Notes under the pieces: model-generated
Seen by the model: the letters and a program-made list of their open reading frames with translations, nothing else
Database searches by the model: none
What the model was told of the DNA's origin: nothing
Assembly: GCA_905221605.1 (NCBI GenBank)
Contig: CAJNDS010002402.1
Location: forward strand, 126,001 to 190,000
Direction of reading: 5' to 3'
Length of the DNA: 64,000 nucleotides
Source of the DNA: Symbiodinium natans
Taxonomy: Eukaryota; Sar; Dinophyceae; Suessiales; Symbiodiniaceae
In this document: positions 45,474 to 55,771 of the stretch, one piece after another
How the letters are laid out: the number at the start of each line of letters is the position of its first letter
Numbering within the stretch: position 1 is the first letter of the stretch
Program-made: the position numbers and the translations under genes

Positions 45474-47169
45474 ACGTCAACGACGCATTGCCACATGTGC
45501 ATCGCATCCAGAGACATTCCACAAAAGCTTGCCCCCAGCATCTCCGCAAGCAATGTTGCGAACCAGCCGATGACAATGTGCTCAAATGGCTCACATATTC
45601 TTAAACAAGGGCGGCAGCTTGCGCGAGCACCAACGGAAACACAATCAAACATCTCGAAACTTAGTTCCATCTAACATCGTGGAAAATGGGTGGCCGGAAG
45701 CACTGAAGTGCAGAGCATGCCATTGGCTTCGCAACGTTTGCCACTTAGTGCCGTCCAACCTCCCTCCCCAAAAGGCGCGTAAAATTCCAAGCACGGCGAC
45801 CTGCCATCATGCAGCACGCTTTCTGAAACCACACAGCTCAAGACAGATGCAAGTACTGGCTCTACATTCCTTCAGAAAGTTTCAAAACAATTTTTCTGTC
45901 GTGGTGTCTTCTGGCCCACACTTGCTCTACGGCCGTAGTTATGAGCAGACGCTTGCATGAAGGAGGGAGGAGCGGAGGGGGTAGGAGAGGAGAGGAAGAG
46001 AGACGGAGAAGAGAGAGAAACCTAAGAGAGAAAGAGAGAAGGGAGGGGAGACTACAAACCCATCAAGGTTATCACAACAAAAACCGTAATACACAACACT
46101 TGGGCATGACGTCTTAGTTTCTAAGGTAGCAAGAAGTAAAATGGCGCGGTTCATGTTAAACCAAGATTAATTTAGGCTGGCGAACACCAATAAAGTAAAG
46201 TTTCTTGCCTAACTAAGTTCGAATTCGTTCGGACATAATGTAAATTTTCTGGCCAAATCTGTTGTTGGAAGGGAGACTGCCATCCAAGTCATTGGAGGAC
46301 GCTGGGCACAACATCTTATGATTGCGGCAATAACTGTGGACGGCTCCACCAGTTTTCAATAGGACCTTCTTCACACTATGGCACTTTGCTAGCACACTGG
46401 GCAATCATGGCCAGGTGGTTGCACCTACAATGTAGGCCATCCTTGCGTTTCTTAACAGGCATCCGTTGTTTGATCTTGCTCTACTTCTGGGCTAGTAGAC
46501 TGCTCTTCAACTGCATGGAGCTGCCTAACAGCCCGTGTGGCTCTAATTTCAATAAACATTGCAAGCTGGAAACGCCGGTTTTATCGATTGCGCTTCGCGA
46601 CGCAGATCCGCAACAACGACCTTGTAGAATTTATACAGCTGTCTACTGCGCCCAAAAGCAGCCTTCTTGTGGCAAGATCCACTGTCCGCTCTCATAAACA
46701 ATACTTGTCCACGTCTTGATTCATGGCTGTATCAGAGCGTCCATGTTCAGACTGTCCCTCTCGAGTTCGTTCTTGATGTGCTAAATCTGTGAAAACACAG
46801 CAGCAGCGCGCTGAACCCTCTTTTTCTCACGACTTGAGCCAAAGTCATAAGCCGGAGGCTTCGTCAGTGAAACTCTTTACACACAGGTGAAAACTCTGCT
46901 CTGCCACGTGTTCTCCACAGCCACAAAACAAACTCAAACGTCAGTGGGAGTTCTCGGGACCTACCCAACTACACCTCAAGCAAGCAAAAACGTGTACAGT
47001 CACTTCTACAGTTTCCAGACACACATCCCTACAACTCAAGCACTTCAAAAGGCTTTCCCACTTAAAGCAGCACTCCCGTCGAGCCTCCAAGGCACAACTA
47101 CGGAGCTCCTACAACTACACACACACAACTCTGAGCCAGCATGCAGGACAACAAAGTTAACATGTCCTT
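45474..47169. other. Unassigned; includes a purine-rich tract
   Basis: 45956-46053 is almost pure purine (GGAGAGAAGAG-like). 46.1-46.7 kb is AT-richer. No gene recognised; this lies between the kelch gene and the 3' end of LINE copy A. Confidence 0.4.
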
Positions 47170-47243
47170 AGACAGGAACTTTCTTCAGCAAGCGCAAAAG
47201 CGTTACCCAGTGGGCGTCCTTCATGCAAACGAATTCGCCCGGA

Positions 47244-47256
47244 GCCCCTTTGGGGC
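47244..47256 (-). other. 3'-UTR hairpin of LINE copy A
   Basis: GCCCCAAAGGGGC on the minus strand forms a perfect 5-bp stem with a 3-nt loop, next to a second imperfect hairpin (CGAGAGAC...GTCTCG). Both are kept in copy B. Confidence 0.5.
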
Positions 47257-47444
47257 GAGACATTGTCTCTCGGGCAGTCGGTCACCCTGCTACGGCAAAA
47301 CCACAGCTCAAAAGCTGGGAAGTGGTGCACCCACAGGCCATCTACAGGGAACTATGTTACAGCTACTGCCACAGCTACTCAGCAGGAAGGAGTTGCGACC
47401 TCAGCCCAATGCCCCCAGTGAAGCAGCTCTGTTTCCACAGCCTC

Positions 47445-48786
47445 CTAGGCCGGGGTGGTGCACAGCCAGCGAACTTCTTCCCCCAAGGGTCCCAGGGTGT
47501 TACATATCTGGTCAAAACACGCCTGGGGTGGACCCCTGGAAACTTGCCGAAAGTAGCCCGCATCATGGGGGCAGTATTTGGCAACTACCCTCCAAAAGCC
47601 CGTCCATTCCGGCCTCCCTTGGGAGGGGCCCCAGTTGTTGGCATCGATGAAGGCCGGAAGGGGGACCAACCTCGTGCCCAGCGGCCTGTGGCTCAGGTTT
47701 GAAATGCCAACATCCTTGGCATCTACCCCACAGGCATACAAGTGCAACAAGGTGGCCAACGTGGCCAGAAGGCAGGAATGCACACGGAGACCATTGGCAG
47801 CATTTTCCTGGAGCCACTCACGGGCTTGGCAGCGACGTGGTACAGGAACCGATGCAGGCCCGCACCTGGCACACCTTCGGGTCCTAGTCCAATCCACATG
47901 GAGCCACTGGTGAGGATGGGAGCCAGGAGCCGAGGAAAGCGCCGCGCCATATCGATCTCCGGACCGTTCAGGGATGCATCATCCGTGAGCTTCAAGACCA
48001 ACGCCTGAGACAGCTGGTAGCCTACACGGCTTTGTCCCCAGCCCAGGCGCGGGAGAACCCGGGCTTCCACCACAACCTGCCGAATAGGGTCCCACGTAAG
48101 TGTGAGCTCCTGAGGGAGGAAGTGCCGAGGCGAGGTGGGCCGCTTGATGCTTCACCAGCCGCGTGCACACCCGGGGTAAAGTCCGGAGCCTCCCTGCGCA
48201 TGCGTTGCCGCCGGCCCCAGGGGGACTCCTCAGCCTCATGGGCCGGGCCTACAGGGGGCCGGGCCCGTGCCTCCGAGGGGGATCTGGGCCGTGCATGCTG
48301 GTTTGGAAGGTCACGGCTGGACCTAGCCTCCTCTGACCGCTTCCCAGGTGGAGGGGAACGTGTTGAATCGCGCAGAACCGAACGCAAATCCACACCGGAC
48401 CCTGCTGCCTGAGGCCTCCTCCTTCGCGGAGGGGTGGGCGGTGTAGGGCTTCTGTCCACTGAGCGCAAGACCAGACGAGGGGAAGGAGAACGCCGACGGT
48501 CTCGCCGAGGAGCCGGCGGGGGGGGAGGCGGCCATGCCTTCGCCGCCGGTTGGGCCGAAGAGCTGGAACCATCAGGAGCCGCCTCCTCAGGGAGGGGTGC
48601 TTCTTCCGGCTGGTCGTCTCCCACTGGAAGGCCCTGGTCTATACGCTGTTGCCTTCGGATGTGGGGTGGGGGTCGTCGCTTGGAATGCTGGAGGGTAGCC
48701 GTAGAACGCCACGACTTCCCCTCTGCCATTCGTTGGCGCTGCTCACGCCAAAAAGGGCCACGACCCCTGCCCTTTGAGCCCCCCAT
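47445..48786 (-). pseudogene. LINE copy A ORF3, frame-broken
   Basis: Starts with an ATG that overlaps the ORF2 stop (TGATG). The N-terminal half is Arg/Pro/Ser-rich like copy B. Near 48.15 kb copy A lacks about 10 nt present in copy B (minus CAGCAAGTTA), so the frame breaks after about 215 residues. The remaining folded-looking half continues in other frames down to a stop at 47445 (ending RWLCTTPA). See copy B for the better-preserved version. Confidence 0.8.
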
Positions 48787-51700
48787 CACTGCTTCTTGAA
48801 GCGAAGGGTCTGCTGACCCGAGGGAAGCTCTTTCTTCTTTTTGGCACGGCTGGCCGGCTTGGAAGCAGGCTCCTTGGCAGGCCCGGCGTCGCGTGCACTT
48901 GCGCCAGGAAGGGAAACCGCTTCCTTTGTCTTGCCAGGCCCCACCTCAGACACGTGCAAAGCTGCAGCCTTAGGAAGGGAAGCCACTTCCTTTAGAGCTG
49001 AAGAAGAACCTGAAGAGTCCGGCCGCCCAGGTGGCGTGGAAACCGAGGCCTGGGCATGAAAGGACAGGGTTTGGTTATTGTGGAGTTTTTTGCAGGGTTT
49101 CTGGAGACCTAAACAAGGCTGAGAATGGCCTGGAAGGAGGGTAAGATGGCACCCGGAGCACAGCCATCTACGACCTTCGTTTTTGAGCCGGTGCGTCGGG
49201 TGGAGGGGAGGCCAGAACTGGGGACCGTTATGGGGCATGTCAATGCACGGCTGCGCAAGCAAACGTTCTAGCCTATCCATCTCATGAACCTGCTGGAGGT
49301 AAAGCTTACACTTCGCACAAGTGATAGCAAGGTTATTAGTTTTCAACCCCCCTACTTGCCAGACATGACCACCTACTGCTTCCGGGACATCCACTTTTGC
49401 CAGCAAAAGCTGGCGCTTATTGGGCCCTTTGGGTGGTTGGGGTTCCTCTCTTTGGCTTCGGGGGACAAAATCATCTTTTGAGGCGTGTTTTAAAACGACC
49501 ACAGCTCGCGACGCCAGGTAATCGCAGATCCTGGTTACGAGCCTATCCAGGTCCTGGACTTTACGCCCTGCTACAGGCGATATGGTGGCAGCTCGTTTGC
49601 CTGCCAACTCATCAGCACATTGGTTGGCCTGGTGTCTCCAAAGCTGGGAAAAGCCAAACCGCATTTCGAACTCACGGCTAGTTAGGTGGGATTTTACCCA
49701 AGTGGGACTTATCCTACCGCGGTCCTCCCAGACCGGGCCCCAAAAAGCCGGGGTCGTTTTTTGAAAAGATTGTTTGGAAAGGGTCCTTAGGGCTGGTTTG
49801 CAGTCCCCCGTGAGGTCAACCTGACCAAGGGTGTGTTTGATCGTCTGCACAATGGCAAAAGATTCACCATGCGCGACGCTTGTTCCGGGGGGGGTGAGGC
49901 CGGACATGGTTCCTAACTCCTGAAACTGACCATTTTGAACCCGCCCCACGACTACAGACCAGCTCACCCTTCGCAATCTCGGATCCTTGGTGAACATGCC
50001 CCCTGACGCGTCCGTGGCAACCACCAGCCCGTCTGCTACTACCTGGGAGGACGTAAGAAACACGCCTGTCTTGACCACTTCTAGGTCCCCCGAGGGAGCG
50101 ACTGGGAGGTATTTGAGGGGAAGCATACCCCGAAGCCACAGGCAGTCCTCAGGGAAACGGCGCTTCTCCGCCAGAACGTACCCCGGTAACCGCATGCCAC
50201 CAGGGAAGGAAGGGCACTCATACATGAGGTGGCGCAAGGTGGTTCCGGAATCACCACAAAACTTACATACATCCTTGCCACCGTTGCCGTTATGGAGAAT
50301 GGACCCTTGGAAAACCGCCCGATAAGCGTATCGGGTAGTTTTTGCGCGCACTGACTTGAGCAGGCGACGCGGGACCGTCCAATCAACCCCGCCACCAGCA
50401 CCCGCTGCCGACGAGGCCGATCCCATGCGACGAGACCTCTGGGTCTTGATGATGTCCGTGAGGAAGGACGAGGTTTGACAGACAACCGAAACCTCAGAAG
50501 GCTTGATCTCAAGAGCACGTTCCTCAAAAACCCAGCGGGAAGGATCGTGGCCGTCGACCTGGAGGTCGCGGAGGTATTGACACATGGCTGATATGGGTCC
50601 AGTGACCACGGACCAGCCGTGCTTCGCAGCCTCCAGCCGCTTCCAGACCACTCGCCAAGTGTCCTTTACTGCCTCCCAGCCCATGCGGTTACATCTGGCC
50701 ATCATCCTGAAAAGACTTTCCACATGCTGGGTCACCACAATAAGGTAAGGATCCTGAACCTCATGGGCTGTCATGTCTAGGATGGTGTCCGTTGAACCGT
50801 ATCGGCTCCTGCCTGCGTGTCGGGCCACCGCTGCGCGCATAGTTTTCATATGTTTAGGGGCGACCCCCTGTGCTTCATGGCCATAAAGACCCGAAGTGAC
50901 TACACTAGAACGATGCAACCGCAGCCGGACACGGCGTGACGGAATGCGAAGCTTACCCAACTTCAGGTTACGGAGGCCACCTACCCGGAAGCGTTTCTGG
51001 GCAGTAGTAGTCCTGCGCCGGCGTCCACTGCCACTGTCAAGGCCTAAATCCTTGACCACGTCGACTATGTCAGGGTCCCCTGGCCGCAACAGCTTTCGCA
51101 GCGCCGCGGCCGAGCGGGGTGTTCCGGCCACAAATTTTGTTTTTTCTTGGCTGAGGACGAGACCTTCAGCCTGAAGACTGGACTTGAGCACTCGAAAGGC
51201 TTCATAAGCCGCTCCCGCGGCTATATCCGGCGAGGCGTGGAGGGAATCTGCAGAAACATCGTCCAACCATACATCGCAATGATCCAAGCCTGTGACTCGT
51301 TTCAGTCTATGTAAGGGTTCAGACATGGTAAGCTTGGCCTAGGTGGGAGCGTACGGGCATCCCTGGATCATGCCCCTGCCTGGGAAGATGGTTGGACTAG
51401 GCTGGGATTCCCCCACCACCGTGCGACCACCTTGGTAGAGGCGAAGGGAGAGGCACAGGGCCAAGGCTGGGAAAGACAACCGCAAGCCTTGTTCGCAAAG
51501 CCTCCGCCAAGAAACACTGTCGTAAAACCCATTAATGTCTACGAACAACGAGACAGTGTGCAAGCCCTTGACTCTGGCAGACTCGTTGGAGCATTGCCTG
51601 GCCAGGGCAACGTCTAACGAGGTACGGCCTGGAATCGCCGAGTCAAAAGGGTGATCAGGAATGTAAGAGTCCAGCCACTGGCCGACCAAGAACCGTCGAG

Positions 51701-54119
51701 ACTTACACCAAAGCCGCCATAGGACTGATGTAAGACCGATAGGTCTTTCCTTCAAGGCACTCTTGGCCAGAAGAACAATCTGGACCTGGGACACTTGGAG
51801 GGGAATGAACAAAGGCGTCGGCTAGGACTGCATACGCGTCCCGAGGCAAGTCTCGAAGATCGTTGAAATCCCAGCCGTCCGGGCCTCCTTTTTTGGGATT
51901 TTTGGCGGCGCAAATCTTGGCGACGGAGCTAGCAGAATGCTTGGGCAGTGAACGGACCTGCTCACGGGCTAAGTCACACAAGGCATCCCATACTTCCCCC
52001 TGGAGAGGGGCTGGCGACACCAGGTTTCCCTGCCAGACCTCACACCAAAATTCTAGCCGTTTAGAGGGCCGCGCCAGGGGAGTGAACTCCCGATACGGCC
52101 GTTCCAAGGTTTGCTCGTCAGCCCGAAGGGAGCGGTAAAGGGGGCGGAGGTGATCATTTTGCGCCTCTTCCAGCCACTTGGAGTAAGACTCGGAGTTCTG
52201 GGAGGTCTGGGAGGCCAAAGCTTCTTTATATTTTGTCTCGACCTGGGGCACCAACTCCCGAGTGAGGCTGCTGCGGTCATCAGCATGAACCCAGTCCTTT
52301 AGGACGGGAAGAAGGGGGTCGTCCGGAGGGATGGAGGCAAAGGCCTCGGAGGATTTAGGGACCATCCCTGTCTGAAGCCAGGTGCGCCATCTATCCCAGA
52401 TAGCCATAGGCCCTCCTGTCCAGGCACCTCCTCCAACTGGGTGCGAGGCCAACGGCCTGCGGGGAAGGTCGACCCACCAGCCCTTTCCTGTGGTGGCCTG
52501 GGCCTCCGACTGGAGGTCGCGGGACCATTGGCCCAAGGCAATAGAGGACTCCTCCTGGGACGCCACATCCAAAATCTGGACCAGCTGGACTGGGGAGCTT
52601 GCGTGGAAGGAGGAGGGAGCCGGGGACACCACCGACCTGATGGTGGGGACTCTCAACTGAAGGGAGTGCACTGGCACGTCCAAGGTTAGAAGTCCGTGAG
52701 GCTTGAAAGGAGTGTCAAATGACAGCCGGACCGTCGACAGGGAGTGAAGACTGGGATGGACGACGAAGAAGTCAATCTCGGAGTCCCCTCCCGCCGTGGG
52801 GGACCCACTGCCCACCACACGGCCCTGCCACCTTTCTTCATACCTGGAGTTAAGGAAGTCCTGGATCAGAACGTTAAAGTCCCCACCAACCACCCACATG
52901 CCTTGAAGGAGGGACAAATGTTGGGTAAGGCTGGACAGGATAAGATCATTGACTGGGCTATCCAAGCCCGTCCCACTTTCCAGGTACAAGGAGATCCAAT
53001 TGAAATCTACCCCTTTGGAACGCAAAGCCACAATAACATAGCCACAGCCCTGCGAGGCGTGGAAAGTCACTATGATCCTGGGTCCCAAGTGATTTTTGAC
53101 TGCAATCCCTACACCTCCTAGGGGGTTACCCTTGGCACTTTTCGGGCTAGCAACACCAAAGAGCACAAACCCTAGATTCATCAAATGACGAGTCTCACTC
53201 TTAAGGTCCTCTTTGGTAAGGTGAAGTTCTTGCAGCATAAGAATGTCCGGGGACAAGGTGTGGGCCCATTTCCGGTGACTCGACCGCCATCGGGTGACAT
53301 TGGCCGAACAGACCTTGAGATTCCTAGGTTTAGCTTCGTAAGAGTTTGCCGAAAGATCCTCCGAGCCTCGAAGGACAAAAACCCAGTCACTTGGGCTTGG
53401 GCTGGGGGAAGCAAGGGCCTGAAACATTTTGTGGACCACCAAATACTCCAAAGTCAAGGGGTCGGTGGGTTCGTCATCTTCGAAAAGGCCTACCATATTA
53501 GACTCCACAGAAGGAAAGCCCTGCTGAAAACCCCTGGACACCAAACCCGCTAACTGGCCCCACTTGTCCATCTTTTCATGCGGGGTCGTAGTGTTCCAGG
53601 CTACGATAGCTGAATCCAAAGGCTCCCTAGCCTTGAGAGGCCGGGCCGTCCTGTTGCGACGTCGTCGGGTTCTTCTGCTGCGACAAGACGACTGGGTACC
53701 TGTGGGTCGAGATCCACCTCCTAAGACGAGGGGAGTAGAAGTACTGGGGGTTTCATACAACTGCATGTCGCACAAAGCCTCCAGAGGAAAATACCTCGGC
53801 CCCGTCACCAAAGGATGGTGGACCACCTCATATTGGCATAGCGCTGCTAAAGAAATTGGAACTGGTGAGGGATCTTTTGCTGGTACACATTCCGCTCCAA
53901 GCGAAACCTGCCCCAATCCTGAATCCCACTCCTTCTGGAGGGGCTGACCCTGACACATGCCACACAGAACCGCATGTCTTGATGACCGGGTGTATGTTGG
54001 AAGCTCCACCAGGCAACTCTGACACGCAGGCACCACGGCACATTCATGGGAGGCCCATCCTCGGCACAGCCGACACAAAACTGCAAGCGCGAGACCATCC
54101 CCAACCTGGAAAAGGGTGT
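48786..54119 (-). pseudogene. LINE copy A ORF2: endonuclease-RT-RNase H polyprotein, two lesions
   Basis: From the 5' end: Cys/His-rich zinc-binding region (LCRLC, HEC, ACQSC, LCGMC); Arg-rich linker; APE-type endonuclease with SANVT, LQE, GGDFN, EIDFFVV and PHGLLTLD; RT start KGGPDGW. A 1-nt shift near 51805 moves to the frame with RPIGLTS, motif A (LFVDINGFYDSV) and motif B (GMIQGCPYAP). Then comes an in-frame TAG at 51341-51339. After it: motif C WLDD (in place of the usual YADD), a CCHC finger (CKFC...HLMYEC), type I RNase H with D, E, D, D (ATDASGG, HGESF, TGDCK, CADELAG) and C-terminal CxxC pairs. Likely inactive because of the shift and stop; otherwise well kept, so the insertion is recent. 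Confidence 0.92.
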
Positions 54120-54196
54120 GACAGACAGGAACTTTCTTCAGCAAGCGCGAGAGCGTTACCCAGTGGGTGTCCTTCATGCAAACGAATTCGCCCGGA

Positions 54197-54209
54197 GCCC
54201 CTTTGGGGC
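54197..54209 (-). other. 3'-UTR hairpin of LINE copy B
   Basis: Same GCCCCAAAGGGGC stem-loop as copy A, with the neighbouring CGAGAGAC...GTCTCG hairpin. It lies about 80 nt before the 3' end, where LINE reverse transcriptases often recognise their RNA. Confidence 0.5.
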
Positions 54210-54413
54210 GAGACATAGTCTCTCGGGCAGTCGGTCACCCTGCTACGGCAAAACCACAGCTCAAAAGCCGGGAAGTGGTGCACCCACAGGCCATCTACAG
54301 GGAACTATGTTACATCTACTGCCACAGCTACTCAGCAGGAAGGAGTTGCGACCTCAGCCCAAAGGCTGGGAAACTGGATGCCCCCAGTGAAGCAGCTCTG
54401 TTTCCACAGCCTC

Positions 54414-55771
54414 CTAGGCCGGGGTGGTGCACAGCCAGCGAACTTCTTCCCCCAAGGGTCCCAGGGTGTTGCATATCTGGTCAAAACACGCCTGGGGTGG
54501 ACCCCTGGAAACTTGCCGAAAGTAGCCCGCATCATGGGGGCAGTACTTGGCAACTACCCTCCAAAAGCCAGTCCATTCCGGCCTCCCATGGGAGGGGCCC
54601 CAGTTGTTGGCATCGATGAAGGCCGGAAGGGGAACCATCCTCGTGCCCTGCGAGCCAGGTTGGAAATGCCAACATCCTTGGCATCTACCCCACAGACATA
54701 CAAGTGCAACAAGGTGGCCAACGTGGCCAGAAGGTAGGAGTGCACACGGAGACCATTGGCAGCATTTTCCTGGAGCCACTCACGGGCCTGGCAACGGTGC
54801 TCTTGCACGTGGTACAGGAACCGATGCAGGCCCGCACCTGGCACACCTTCGGGTCCTAGCCCAATCCACATGGAGCCACTGGTGAGGATGGGAGCCATGA
54901 GCCGGGGAAAGCGCCGCGCCATCTCGATCTCCGGACCGTTCAGGGATGCATCATCCGTGAGCTTCAAGACTAACGCCTGAGACACCTGGTAGCCTACACG
55001 GCTTTGTCCCCAGCCCAGGCGCGGGAGAACTCGGGCTTCCACCACAACCTGCCGAATCGGGTCCCACGTAAGTGTGAGCTCCGGAGGGAGGAAGTGCCGA
55101 GGCGAGGTGGGCCGCTTGATGTAACTTGCTGCTTCACCAGCCGCGTGCACACCCGGGGTAAAGTCCTGCGCCTCCCTGCGCATGCGTTGCCGCCGGCCCC
55201 AGGGGGACTCCTCAGCCTCATGGGCTGGGTCTGCAGGGGGCCGGGCCCGTGCCTCCGAGGGGGATCTGGGCCGTGCATGCTGGTTGGGAAGGTCACGGCT
55301 GGACCTAGCCTCCTCTGACCGCCTCCCAGGTGGAGGGGAACGTGTTGAATCGCGCGGAACCGAACGCAAATCCACACCGGACCCTGCTGCCTGAGGCCTC
55401 CTCCTTTGCGGAGGGGTGGGCGGTGTAGGGCTTCTGTCCACTGAGCGCAAGACCTGCAGGCGAGGGGAAGGAGAGCGCCGACGGTCGCGCCGAGGAGCCG
55501 GCGGGGGGGGAGGCGGCCATGCCTTCGCCGCCGGTTGAGCCGAAGAGCTGGAACCACCAGGAGCCGCCTCCTCAGGGAGGGGTGCCTCTTCCGGCTGGTC
55601 GTCTCCCACAGGAAGGCCCTGGTCTATACGCTGCTGCCTTCGGATGTGGGGTGGGGGTCGTCGCTTGGAATGCTGGAGGGTTGCCGTGGAACGCCACGAC
55701 TTCCCCTCTGCCATTCGTTGGCGCTGCTCGCGCCAAAAGGGGCCACGACCCCTGCCCTTTGAGCCCCCCAT
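54414..55771 (-). pseudogene. LINE copy B ORF3 (third ORF downstream of pol)
   Basis: The ATG at 55771-55769 shares its A with the ORF2 stop (TGATG), an arrangement used for termination-reinitiation in some LINEs. About 405 residues are open to 54554: residues ~1-220 are Arg/Ser/Pro-rich (RRRSPSPR, SPTPPTPP), residues ~225-400 look folded (ELTLTWDPIRQVVVEARV, FPRLMAPILTSGSMWIGLGP). A small indel near 54650 separates this from a conserved tail (VPLPAFIDANNWGPS to RWLCTTPA) ending at 54414, so the intact protein would be about 450 aa. No family recognised. ORF3 is present in both copies, so it belongs to the element. Confidence 0.8.

Larger units (their letters stand above)
47170..54122 (-). 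mobile_element. LINE-type retrotransposon, copy A (5' truncated)
   Basis: Carries ORF2 (endonuclease, RT, RNase H) and ORF3. Its 3' end (minus strand ...GTTCCTGTCT) is fixed by comparison with copy B: the two sequences are alike up to position 47170/54123 and then diverge. There is no poly(A) tail. Its 5' end matches copy B up to the point equivalent to ~58500, inside the Cys-rich start of ORF2, so ORF1 and the 5' UTR are missing. The truncated end abuts the 3' end of copy B directly. Confidence 0.92.

Noticed and set aside
46832-46844. Minus-strand TTTGGCTCAAG, like the 3' end of DinoSL
   Set aside because: Eleven matches, but the rest of the leader is absent and no gene start follows.
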